In this document: piece after piece, positions 45,220-53,862 of the stretch
Numbering within the stretch: the stretch's first letter is position 1
How the letters are laid out: the number at the start of each line of letters is the position of its first letter
Origin: Streptomyces sp. V1I1
GTDB taxonomy: Bacteria; Actinomycetota; Actinomycetes; Streptomycetales; Streptomycetaceae
NCBI RefSeq assembly: GCF_030817355.1
Contig: NZ_JAUSZH010000001.1
Span: 1,612,001-1,676,000, forward strand
DNA: 64,000 nt
Reading direction: 5' to 3'
Program-made: the position numbers and the translations under genes
The notes under the pieces: generated by a model
Told to the model about the DNA's origin: nothing
The model's input: only the letters and a program-made list of their open reading frames with translations
Database searches by the model: none

Positions 45220-46479
45220 TCAGCGCGTGGCAATCGGTGGGTCGGCCAGCTGTACCAGCTCCAGGGCCTGGTCGCGGAACCACACACCCGCCTTGGGGTT
45301 GACGGTGCCGCGCTCGGGGTCCTCGGGACCCGCCGTACCGCGCAGGCACAGGCCGTCCGACTCCCCCGGGGTCTTGATCCACAGCCGCGCGTCGTGCAGC
45401 GGGTCGCCGGTGCTCAGGGTGGGACGGGCGCCGAGGCCGCGACCGGGCGGGTTGCACCAGTCCTGTGGGTCGGTGTACTTGCCGGCGGGCGGGGTCCAGG
45501 GGCCGCGGCCGTTGCGGCTGCTGTCGGTGACGAAGTGCTTCATCCCGGAGGGGTCGGCGGGGACGTTGTCCGCGATCCAGGCCAGGGCGGTGGGGCGGGG
45601 CGAGTACTGGGAGGGGCACTCGGCCGGATCGCCGCCGGCCGCTGCGTGGGCGAGGCAGGCGGAGATGAGCTTGCCGTACCAGGCGTTGGCGTCGTCGGTC
45701 TGGTAGTTGGAAGCGTTGGTGTAGAAGCCGGTGGCGCGGGCGACGCCGCCCTTCACGAGGCGGGGAACGATGCTGCTGACGGAGTGCCAGGCCGGGTGGC
45801 CGGTGTCGAGGTAGACCTTGGTACGGGCGAGGGGTTCGAGCGTGTCGACCGCGTAGTTGACTTCGGCATAGCGGGCGGCGGTCCTGGTGCCGGCGGCGTC
45901 GTCCTGCCCGCAGTCGGCGGGCAGGAGGGCGAGCGCGTCCGGCTCGAGGACGACGAGCGCGTCGCGCCCGCCGATGCCGCGGGCGACGCCGTCGATCCAG
46001 GCCTTGTACTCGGCGGTGGTTGAGGCACCGCCGCCGGAGTAGTTGGAGCAGTCGCGGCCGGGGATGTTGTACAGCGCGAGGACGGGCACGGCGAGGTCGT
46101 CCGCGGCGTCGCGGACGACGGTGCGGACGTCGCGCTCGACGTCGGCGGGGGTTTCGTCGCCGTACCAGACGGCGTGCGGCGTACGAACCATGGCGAGGAT
46201 CTTGGCCCCGTCGGCGGGCCGGCCCTCGCTGCCGAGGTCTGAGGCGTGGCGGAGCGCATCGGGGTTGGCGGCGGGGGTGTAGAGCCGGGTGCGCTCGGGG
46301 GCGGGCTCGGACGCGGTGGGGGCGGGCTCGGGCGCGGTACGGGCGGGCTCGGACGCGGTGGGGGCGGGCTCGGGTGCGGTACGGGCGGCGGCGGGCTCGG
46401 CCGAGGGACCGGAGAGCAGGGCGGCGGCGAGGGCGAGGGGTAAGGGCAGAAGGCGGAGGGGCGACGGGATGTGTCTCAA
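45220..46479 (-). CDS. Glycoside hydrolase family 6 endoglucanase/cellobiohydrolase
   Basis: 419 residues from TTG 46479, with AGGAG 8 bp upstream. A signal peptide is followed by a repeated linker (TAPEPAPTASEPAR, then TAPEPAPTASEPAP) and then the GH6 catalytic domain. Catalytic residues: Asp143 in ALYNIPGRDCSNYSGGG and Asp181 in VVLEPDALALLPADCG. The end (SDGLCLRG... VNPKAGVWFRDQALELVQLA) is typical. It hydrolyses beta-1,4-glucan by inversion outside the cell. Unlike many GH6 enzymes it has no carbohydrate-binding module. A TTG start and no recognisable CebR operator were noted upstream. Confidence 0.92.
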   Translation of the reverse strand: MRHIPSPLRLLPLPLALAAALLSGPSAEPAAARTAPEPAPTASEPARTAPEPAPTASEPAPERTRLYTPAANPDALRHASDLGSEGRPADGAKILAMVRTPHAVWYGDETPADVERDVRTVVRDAADDLAVPVLALYNIPGRDCSNYSGGGASTTAEYKAWIDGVARGIGGRDALVVLEPDALALLPADCGQDDAAGTRTAARYAEVNYAVDTLEPLARTKVYLDTGHPAWHSVSSIVPRLVKGGVARATGFYTNASNYQTDDANAWYGKLISACLAHAAAGGDPAECPSQYSPRPTALAWIADNVPADPSGMKHFVTDSSRNGRGPWTPPAGKYTDPQDWCNPPGRGLGARPTLSTGDPLHDARLWIKTPGESDGLCLRGTAGPEDPERGTVNPKAGVWFRDQALELVQLADPPIATR

Positions 46480-46778
46480 GGGTTCACTCCTGGGCAGCGG
46501 CCGGCCAAGGCTGTCGTACGCCGAGGCGGGCGGCGGGGGTGTGCGGGGCGGGCGTGTCCGGGTTGAGGTCACCCTGGTGGGTGCGTGTGTGCGATGGGGG
46601 ATCATTCTTTCCCCAGCCCCGCCCCTTCCCGACACCGGGTCTGCGCCGCGGACCCCGGAAGGGACAGCCGGTGCGCAGGGGCCGGCGCGCCCAACACCCC
46701 CGGGGTAGCACCCACTTCGCGGCGCAGCTCGCGCGCCGGCGGGCGGCGTCGTTACAACCGCGCCACACCCCGGGACCG
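46480..46778. other. Intergenic region between GH6 and xdhC
   Basis: 299 bp without a convincing gene. It has GC-rich inverted sequences, for example CCCGGGGTAGC near the xdhC end. It must contain the GH6 promoter, and termination for xdhC on the same strand is probable here. No palindrome of the usual cellulase repressor type was seen. Confidence 0.5.
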
Positions 46779-47915
46779 TCAGGCGACCGACCCGATTCGT
46801 CCCGTCAGCTCCTGCTCGGCGTCGTGGTGGATCGGGGTGTGCGCTCCCGTCAGGGAGACCCCGCTGCCGCCGCGGCGGTTTGCCACGATCTCCGCTGCGA
46901 TCGAGAGCGCCGTCTCCTCCGGCGTGCGCGCCCCCAGGTCCAGGCCGATCGGGCTGCGCAGACGCGCCAGTTCGAGTTCTGTGACGCCGACCTCGCGCAG
47001 ACGGGTGTTGCGGTCCTCGTGAGTGCGGCGGGAGCCCATCGCACCGACGTAGGCGACGGGAAGTCTGAGGGCCAGTTCGAGGAGGGGGACGTCGAACTTG
47101 GCGTCGTGGGTGAGTACGCACAGGACCGTACGGCTGTCGACCTCCGCCGACTCCAGATAGCGGTGCGGCCAGTCGACGACGATCTCGTCCGCCTCCGGGA
47201 AGCGGGTCTTCGTCGCGAAGACGGGGCGGGCGTCGCACACCGTGACGTGGTAGCCGAGGAACTTTCCGACCCGCACCAGCGCGGAGGCGAAGTCGATCGC
47301 GCCGAAGACGACCATCCGGGGAGCGGGGACCGAAGACTCCACGAGGAGGGTCAGCGGCTGCCCGCACCGGCTGCCGTCCTCACCGATGACCCGCGTGCCC
47401 GTGCGGCCCGCGTCGAGCATCGCGCCCGCCTCGGCCGCCGCCGTACGGTCCAGTTCCGGGTGGCCGCCCAGCGATCCCTCGTACGAACCTTCGGGGCGGA
47501 CCAGCAATGCGCGGCCCATCAGATCGGACGGACCGTCCGTGATTCTGACCAGGGCCGCCGCCTCCCCTCGGGCGGCGGCCGCCAGCGCGCCGGGGAAGAC
47601 CCCGCCGCGTACCGGCGTGACGAGGATGTCGATGATGCCGCCGCACGTCAGGCCGACTGCGAACGCGTCCTCGTCGCTGTAGCCGAAGCGCTCGAGGACG
47701 GTCCCGCCGTCCTCGAGCGCCTGCCGGCACAGCTCGTACACCGCGCCCTCCACACACCCGCCGGAGACCGACCCGATCGCCGTGCCCTCGCTGTCCACGG
47801 CGAGGGCCGCGCCCAGCTGCCGGGGTGCGCTGCCACCGACGGCCACCACAGTGGCGACAGCGAACTCGCGGCCCTGCTCGACCCACCGGTTCAGCTCTTC
47901 GGCGATGTCCAGCAT
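46779..47915 (-). CDS. xdhC: XdhC/CoxI-family molybdenum-enzyme maturation protein
   Basis: 378 residues. N-terminal XdhC/CoxI domain with TVVAVGGSAPRQLGAALAV and SVSGGCVEGAVYEL, linker, and C-terminal Rossmann domain (VVFGAIDFASALVRVGKFLG, then YVGAMGSRRTHEDRNTRL, then LRSPIGLDLGARTPEETALS). XdhC proteins insert or sulfurate the molybdopterin cofactor of xanthine dehydrogenase. It sits downstream of the NCS2 permease in the same strand as the xdh genes. Confidence 0.92.
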   Translation of the reverse strand: MLDIAEELNRWVEQGREFAVATVVAVGGSAPRQLGAALAVDSEGTAIGSVSGGCVEGAVYELCRQALEDGGTVLERFGYSDEDAFAVGLTCGGIIDILVTPVRGGVFPGALAAAARGEAAALVRITDGPSDLMGRALLVRPEGSYEGSLGGHPELDRTAAAEAGAMLDAGRTGTRVIGEDGSRCGQPLTLLVESSVPAPRMVVFGAIDFASALVRVGKFLGYHVTVCDARPVFATKTRFPEADEIVVDWPHRYLESAEVDSRTVLCVLTHDAKFDVPLLELALRLPVAYVGAMGSRRTHEDRNTRLREVGVTELELARLRSPIGLDLGARTPEETALSIAAEIVANRRGGSGVSLTGAHTPIHHDAEQELTGRIGSVA

Positions 47916-47946
47916 GTCGGTCTCCTCAAGGGTGTGGGTGGGCGGC

Positions 47947-49428
47947 TTACTTGACTCCCAGCCAGCCCTCGATCGGGTGAAGGGCGAAGTACGCCAGGAA
48001 GACGAGGGACAGCACCCACATCAGCCAGCCGACGTCACGCGCCTTGCCCTGCACGGCCTTGATCAGGACGTGCGCGAGGACGCCCGCCGCGATGCCCGCC
48101 GTGATCGAGTACGTGAAGGGCATCAGCACGGTGGTCAGAAAGACCGGGATCGAGGTCGCCTGGTCGTTCCAGTCGATGTGCTTGGCATTCGTCAGCATCA
48201 TCGATCCGATGACGACGAGCGCGGCGGCAGCCACCTGCGTCGGGATGACTTGGGCCAACGGGGTGAAGAACAGGCAGAACGTGAAGGCGAGGCCGGTGAC
48301 GACGCTGGCGAAGCCGGTGCGCGCACCGTCGCCGACGCCCGCGGTGGACTCGACGAACACCGTCTGGCCGGAGGCGCCGGCGAGGCCGCCCATCGCGCCG
48401 CCCGCGCCGTCGATGGCCAGGGCCTTGTTGAGTCCGGGCATCTTGCCCTTGTCGTCGGCGAGGCCCGCCTGCTGGCCGATGCCGATGATGGTGCCCATGG
48501 CGTCGAAGAAGCCGGCCAGTACGAGGGTGAAGACGATGACGCCGACGGTGATGCCGCCGACGCTGCCGATGCCGTCGAACGAGACGCTGCCGAAGAGGCC
48601 GAAGTCCGGCGTGCTGACGATGGAGCCGGTGATCTCGGGGGCGTTCAGTCCGCCCCAGGCCTTCCTGTCGAGCCCGGCGAACTGGTGGACCACGGCGGCG
48701 AACACCGTGCCGCCGACGATCCCGATGAGGATCGCGCCCGGCACCTTGCGGACCTGCAGCAGGAAGATCAGCAGGACGGTGACGGCGAAGCAGAGCACCG
48801 GCCAGCCGGTGAGCATGTCATTCGTACCGAGCTGGATCGGCTTGGCTCCTGCGATGCCGCCCTCCCCGGGCATGGAGGTGACGAAGCCGGCCTGGACCAG
48901 GCCGATGAGGCAGACGAAGAGACCGATCCCCATGGTGATCGCGTGCTTCAGTGCCAGCGGGATGGCGTTCATGATCAGTTCGCGCAGGCCGGTGACGACG
49001 AGCAGGACGATCACAAGACCGTAGATGACGCACATGCCCATCGCGTTTTCCCAGGTCATCTCCGGAGCGACCTGGAAAGCCATGACGGCGGAGACACTGA
49101 GTCCCGCGGCGAGGGCAAGCGGCACATTGCCGAGGAGGCCCATCACGATGGTGGTTGTGGCGGCGGCGAATACGGTCGCGGTGGTCAGCTGATCACCGTC
49201 GAGCTTGTGGCCGGCAGCATCGGGCACCGACAGGATCACCGGGTTGAGAAGGATGATGTACGCCATCGCCATGAAGGTGGTGATGCCGCCGCGCACCTCC
49301 CGGCCGATGGTCGACCCTCGCTGGGTTATGTGGAAATACCGGTCGAGCCAAGACCGGCCGGCGGGCTGGCGCGAACCCGCGCCGGCGTCCTCCGCCGTGG
49401 TCTTGGTCTCAAGGGACTGCTGGGTCAT
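47947..49428 (-). CDS. NCS2-family purine permease (AzgA/PbuG type)
   Basis: 493 residues from the ATG at 49428. After a hydrophilic N-terminus (LDRYFHITQRGSTIGREVRG) come about twelve to fourteen membrane segments. AzgA-group motifs include ITTFMAMAYIILLNPVIL and GASGQTVFVESTAGVGDGAR. It imports hypoxanthine, guanine or xanthine with protons. Immediately upstream of xdhC (31 bp), and 274 bp from the xdh large-subunit stop, so purine uptake and degradation are linked. Confidence 0.92.
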   Translation of the reverse strand: MTQQSLETKTTAEDAGAGSRQPAGRSWLDRYFHITQRGSTIGREVRGGITTFMAMAYIILLNPVILSVPDAAGHKLDGDQLTTATVFAAATTTIVMGLLGNVPLALAAGLSVSAVMAFQVAPEMTWENAMGMCVIYGLVIVLLVVTGLRELIMNAIPLALKHAITMGIGLFVCLIGLVQAGFVTSMPGEGGIAGAKPIQLGTNDMLTGWPVLCFAVTVLLIFLLQVRKVPGAILIGIVGGTVFAAVVHQFAGLDRKAWGGLNAPEITGSIVSTPDFGLFGSVSFDGIGSVGGITVGVIVFTLVLAGFFDAMGTIIGIGQQAGLADDKGKMPGLNKALAIDGAGGAMGGLAGASGQTVFVESTAGVGDGARTGFASVVTGLAFTFCLFFTPLAQVIPTQVAAAALVVIGSMMLTNAKHIDWNDQATSIPVFLTTVLMPFTYSITAGIAAGVLAHVLIKAVQGKARDVGWLMWVLSLVFLAYFALHPIEGWLGVK

Positions 49429-49702
49429 GGTGCCTACTCCCAAGGTTCACAGGGGCACCCGCGTGAGCGTTGTAGCTGCGGGATTTGGGATGGTGCGTTG
49501 GCTGCACGACCCGGGGGACGGCCCGAGACGAACTGGTTTTTCCTGGTGTTACCGGTACTGCTGGCGTTGCTTGGTACTGCTGGGATACGCAAGGACCGCG
49601 AGCGGTGCGGTACTTGAGTTCTCCGGGCGGTGCGGACGGGCGGAATTGTGACGTTCCTTGGAGGCACGGCACACCGCCCGGAGAGTTTGTGGGGGACGGT
49701 GA

Positions 49703-52111
49703 TCAGGTGCCGGTGAGGTGCTCGGGGCGCACCGGCGTCCTGTTCAGCTCCAGACCCGTCGCGTTCCGGATCGCCGCGAGGACGGCCGGAGTCGAGGAGA
49801 GGGTCGGGGCCTCGCCGACACCGCGCAGTCCGTACGGCGCGTGGTCATCGGCAAGCTCGAGTACGTCGACGGGGATGGTCGGCGTGTCGAGGATGGTGGG
49901 GATCAGATAGTCCGTGAAGGACGGGTTGCGCACCTTCGCGGTCTTCGGGTCGACGATGATCTCCTCCATGACCGCGACGCCCAGCCCCTGGGTGGTGCCA
50001 CCCTGGATCTGGCCGACGACGGACAGCGGGTTGAGCGCCTTGCCGACGTCCTGGGCGCAGGCCAGCTCGACGACCTTGACCAGGCCGAGCTCGGTGTCCA
50101 CCTCCACCACCGCGCGGTGTGCGGCGAAGGAGTACTGGACGTGGCCGTTGCCCTGGCCGGTGACCAGGTCGAAGGCCTCGGTGGGACGGTGGCGCCACTC
50201 GAGCTCCAGGTCGACCGCCTCACCCTCGAGGACGTCCACCAGGTCGGCGAGTACCTCGCCGCCGTTGGTGACGACCTTGCCGCCTTCGAGCAGCAGCTCG
50301 GCCGTGGCCCATGCCGGGTGGTACGAACCGAACTTGCGGCGGCCGATCTCCAGGACCTTCTCGCGGACGTTCTCGCAGGTGTGCTTGACCGCGCCGCCCG
50401 TGACGTACGTCTGGCGCGAGGCCGACGTCGAACCGGCGGAGCCGACCTGGGTGTCGGCCGGCTGGATCGTCACCTGTGTGACGCCGAGCTCGGTGCGGGC
50501 GATCTGCGCGTGGACGGTGACACCGCCCTGGCCGACCTCAGCCATCGCGGTGTGCACGGTCACGACCGGCTCGCCGCCCACGACCTCCATGCGCACCCGC
50601 GCGGTGGAGTAGTCGTCGAAGCCCTCGGAGAAGCCGACGTTCTTGATGCCCACCGCGTAGCCGACGCCGCGGACGACGCCCTCGCCGTGCGTGGTGTTGG
50701 ACAGCCCGCCCGGCAGGGCGCGTACGTCCGCCTCCTCGCCGGCCGCGAGCCACTGCTGCTCGGGCGGCAGCGGCCTGGCCTTGATACGGCGCAGCAGCTC
50801 GGCGACGGGAGCCGGCGAGTCGACCGGCTGCCCGGTCGGCATGATCGTGCCCTGCTCCATGGCGTTGAGCTGACGGAACTCGACCGGGTCGATGCCCAGT
50901 TTGGCCGCGAGTTTGTCCATCTGCGCCTCGTACGCGAAGCACGCCTGGACCGCGCCGAAGCCGCGCATGGCGCCGCAGGGCGGGTTGTTGGAGTAGAGCG
51001 CGAGCGCCTCGATGTCGACGTCGTCGAGGACATACGGGCCGACGCTCAGGGACGCGGCGTTGCCGACGACCGCCGGGGAGGCCGACGCGTATGCGCCGCC
51101 GTCCAGGACGATCCTGCACTTCATGTGCGTGAGCTTGCCGTCCTTGGTGGCGCCGTGCTCGTAGTAGAGCTTCGCAGGGTGCCGGTGCACATGTCCGAAG
51201 AAGGACTCGAACCGGTTGTAGACGATCTTGACCGGCTTGCCGGTACGGAGTGCGAGCAGACAGGCGTGGATCTGCATCGACAGGTCCTCGCGGCCGCCGA
51301 ACGCGCCGCCGACGCCGGAGAGCGTCATCCGCACCTTCTCCTCGGGCAGGCCGAGGACGGGAGCGATCTGGCGGAGGTCGGAGTGCAGCCACTGGGTGGC
51401 GACGTACAGCTCGACACCGCCGTCCTCGGAGGGGACCGCGAGGCCGGACTCCGGGCCGAGGAAGGCCTGGTCCTGCATGCCGAAGGTGTACTCGCCCTTG
51501 ACGATCACGTCGGCGCGCCCCGCGGCCTCGTCGGCATTGCCGCGGACGATCGGCTGGCGGTGCACGATGTTCGGGTGCGGGACATGGCCGATGTGGTGGT
51601 CGGTGCGGCCCTCGTGGACCAGGACCGCGTCGGGCGCGGTCGCCGATGCCTCGTCGGTGATGAGGGGCAGCTCGGCGTACTCGATCTTGATCTTGGCGGC
51701 GGCGCGGCGCGCGGTCTCCGGGTGGTCGGCGGCGACCAGGGCCACCGGCTCGCCATGGTGGCGGACCTTGCCGTGGGCGAGCACCGGGGTGTCCTGGATC
51801 TCCAGGCCGTAGTTCTTCACCTCGGCGGGGAGGTCGTCGTAGGTCAGCACGGCGTAGACGCCGGACGTCGCGAGCGCCTCGGAGACGTCGATCGACTTGA
51901 TCTCGGCGTGCGCGACGGTGGAACGGAGCGTGTGGCCCCACAACATGTCCTCGTGCCACATGTCCGAGGAGTACGCGAACTCACCGGTGACCTTGAGGGT
52001 TCCGTCGGGCCGGAGCGTCGACTCGCCGATGCCGCCCTTGGTGTGGGAGCCCTGGGAGATATTGGTGGGAGTGCCGGCCGGAGCGGTGGCGACTCTGCTG
52101 TTCCGTGCCAT
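49703..52111 (-). CDS. Xanthine dehydrogenase molybdopterin-binding subunit
   Basis: 802 residues from the ATG at 52111. Substrate and cofactor motifs: VGGAFGGRED (Moco), PPCGAMRGFGAVQ, TAMAEVGQGGVTVHAQIA and the catalytic Glu segment RGVGEAPTLSS near the C-terminus. It oxidises hypoxanthine and xanthine to urate with the FAD and 2Fe-2S subunits encoded just upstream. Its start is 2 bp from the 2Fe-2S subunit's stop. The longer frame extending into that gene is rejected. Confidence 0.93.
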   Translation of the reverse strand: MARNSRVATAPAGTPTNISQGSHTKGGIGESTLRPDGTLKVTGEFAYSSDMWHEDMLWGHTLRSTVAHAEIKSIDVSEALATSGVYAVLTYDDLPAEVKNYGLEIQDTPVLAHGKVRHHGEPVALVAADHPETARRAAAKIKIEYAELPLITDEASATAPDAVLVHEGRTDHHIGHVPHPNIVHRQPIVRGNADEAAGRADVIVKGEYTFGMQDQAFLGPESGLAVPSEDGGVELYVATQWLHSDLRQIAPVLGLPEEKVRMTLSGVGGAFGGREDLSMQIHACLLALRTGKPVKIVYNRFESFFGHVHRHPAKLYYEHGATKDGKLTHMKCRIVLDGGAYASASPAVVGNAASLSVGPYVLDDVDIEALALYSNNPPCGAMRGFGAVQACFAYEAQMDKLAAKLGIDPVEFRQLNAMEQGTIMPTGQPVDSPAPVAELLRRIKARPLPPEQQWLAAGEEADVRALPGGLSNTTHGEGVVRGVGYAVGIKNVGFSEGFDDYSTARVRMEVVGGEPVVTVHTAMAEVGQGGVTVHAQIARTELGVTQVTIQPADTQVGSAGSTSASRQTYVTGGAVKHTCENVREKVLEIGRRKFGSYHPAWATAELLLEGGKVVTNGGEVLADLVDVLEGEAVDLELEWRHRPTEAFDLVTGQGNGHVQYSFAAHRAVVEVDTELGLVKVVELACAQDVGKALNPLSVVGQIQGGTTQGLGVAVMEEIIVDPKTAKVRNPSFTDYLIPTILDTPTIPVDVLELADDHAPYGLRGVGEAPTLSSTPAVLAAIRNATGLELNRTPVRPEHLTGT

Positions 52112-52113
52112 CG

Positions 52114-52707
52114 TCAGACCGCCTCTTCCTGGCGGGCGGCCGCGAGGCGGACCGCGTCGAGGATCTTCTCGTAACCGGTGCAGCGGCAGAGGTTGCCGGA
52201 GAGCGCCTCTCGGATGTCCGCGTCGGACGGCTCGGCGTTGCGCTCGAGCAGCTCGTCGGCGGCGACCAGCAGACCGGGGGTGCAGAAACCGCACTGGACG
52301 GCACCGGCGTCGATGAACGCCTGCTGGATCGGCGAGAGTGTCAACCGGTCGCTGCCGCCCTCGCCGGTCCGGGAGTCCTGGGGCCTGGACTCCCACTGCT
52401 GGGCGTCCTGGAGGGAAGTACCGCAGGCACCGGTGGCGCAGCCGTGCTCGGCGCGCTGCTTGGCGAAGCCCGCCAGGCCCTCTACGGTGACGACCTCGCG
52501 GCCCTCGACCTGACCCGCGGCGACGAGGCAGGAGCAGACCGGCACGCCGTCCAGGCGGACCGTGCAAGAGCCGCACTCGCCCTGCTCACACGCGTTCTTG
52601 GAGCCCGGCAGGCCCATGCGCTCGCGCAGTACGTAGAGAAGGCTCTCGCCCTCCCACACGTCGTCGGCTTCCTGCTGACGACCGTTGACCGTGAAGTTCA
52701 CGCGCAC
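52114..52707 (-). CDS. Xanthine dehydrogenase 2Fe-2S subunit
   Basis: 197 residues. The first cluster ligands are in CEQGECGSCTVRLDGVPVCSC, the second in CGFCTPG and LSGNLCRCTGY. Between the domains, about 40 extra residues (QRAEHGCATGACGTSLQDAQ, then QWESRPQDSRTGEGGS) carry two extra Cys, making it longer than the usual 160-170 residues. It overlaps the FAD-subunit gene by 10 bp, giving translational coupling. Confidence 0.92.
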   Translation of the reverse strand: MRVNFTVNGRQQEADDVWEGESLLYVLRERMGLPGSKNACEQGECGSCTVRLDGVPVCSCLVAAGQVEGREVVTVEGLAGFAKQRAEHGCATGACGTSLQDAQQWESRPQDSRTGEGGSDRLTLSPIQQAFIDAGAVQCGFCTPGLLVAADELLERNAEPSDADIREALSGNLCRCTGYEKILDAVRLAAARQEEAV

Positions 52708-53585
52708 TGTGCGCTCCTCTCGTTGCCTCGAAAGGCCTCCCAGGTCCAGCCGAGGGTCCGGCGGGCCATGACGCCGACCGCGTGGCGGCGGTAGCTCGCG
52801 GTGCCGCGCACGTCGTCGATCGGGCTACAGCCGCCGGATGCAAGCGCCGCGAACTGCTTGGCGATCGACGGGGTGATGACTTTCTTGCTGTCCCAGAAGC
52901 CGCCCTCTTCGAGCGCGGCATTGAGGAACTCCTCGGCCGCCTTCGCCCGGACCGGAGTCGGGGCGGCGGAGCCGATGCCGGTGCGCACCGTGCGGGTCTC
53001 GGGGTGCAGGGCGAGGCCGAAGGCGCAGACCGCGATGACCATCGCGTTGCGGGTGCCGACCTTGGAGAACTGCTGCGGCCCGTCGGCCTTCTTGATGTGG
53101 ACGGCGCGGATCAGCTCGTCCGCGGCGAGCGCGTTGCGCTTCACGCCGGTGTAGAACTCGTCGATCGGGATGAGGCGGCTGCCGCGCACCGACTCGACCT
53201 CGACCTCGGCGCCTGCGGCAAGCAGCGCCGGGTGGGCGTCACCGGCCGGGGACGCGGTGCCGAGGTTGCCGCCGACACCGCCGCGGTTGCGGATCTGCGG
53301 GGAGGCCACGGTGTGCGACGCCAGTGCCAGACCGGGCAGCTCGGCACGGAGGTGCTCCATGATCTGGGTGTACGGCACGGAGGCGCCCAGGCGAACGCTC
53401 TCCCCGCCGACCTCCCACTCGAACAGCTCACCGATGCGGTTCAGGTCCATGAGGTACTCGGGCCGGCGGTGGTCGAAGTTGATCTCGACCATCACATCGG
53501 TGCCACCAGCAATGGGTACAGCGGTGGGGTGCTCGGCCTTGGCGGCGAGCGCCTCCTCCCAGCTGGCGGGGCGAAGGAAGTCCAT
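52698..53585 (-). CDS. Xanthine dehydrogenase FAD-binding subunit
   Basis: 295 residues. FAD-binding motif PIAGGTDVMVEINF (about residue 24), the SPQIRNRGGVGGNLGTASPAGD loop that holds flavin, and a C-terminal CO-dehydrogenase flavoprotein domain. First gene of the FAD, 2Fe-2S, Moco subunit operon; its product shuttles electrons from the iron-sulfur centres to NAD+. It is divergent from a PucR-family regulator with 277 bp between, where both promoters must lie. Confidence 0.92.
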   Translation of the reverse strand: MDFLRPASWEEALAAKAEHPTAVPIAGGTDVMVEINFDHRRPEYLMDLNRIGELFEWEVGGESVRLGASVPYTQIMEHLRAELPGLALASHTVASPQIRNRGGVGGNLGTASPAGDAHPALLAAGAEVEVESVRGSRLIPIDEFYTGVKRNALAADELIRAVHIKKADGPQQFSKVGTRNAMVIAVCAFGLALHPETRTVRTGIGSAAPTPVRAKAAEEFLNAALEEGGFWDSKKVITPSIAKQFAALASGGCSPIDDVRGTASYRRHAVGVMARRTLGWTWEAFRGNERSAQCA

Positions 53586-53862
53586 GAGTGGCTCTCTTCT
53601 TCTTCATCGGGGGTCGTTCGTCGCAAGCGGGCCCGGACGGTTGGCCCTCGACTGGTTATTCATGTGCCGTTAACGCGGTGTGGCCCCAGTACACAAGCCG
53701 TGCCCCGCTCGGTGCAGTCACCGAAACCATGAAGGAGTTGGCTGGTCGCCCGTCTCGTCTTGTAGATTCGAACGAAAGGCGAGGCTCAGTAACCTCACCG
53801 TTTTCCCATGAAAACCGTGGCCACGGCCACCGGCAACAACGAGACAGATCGGCGGCGACGAG

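Noticed and set aside
46246-46482. Gly-rich frame opposite the GH6 linker
   Set aside because: It mirrors the repeated Pro/Ala linker of the GH6 gene.
49429-49702. Possible purine riboswitch before the NCS2 permease
   Set aside because: The leader on the reverse strand shows no recognisable purine-aptamer core, so only a plain promoter region is assumed.
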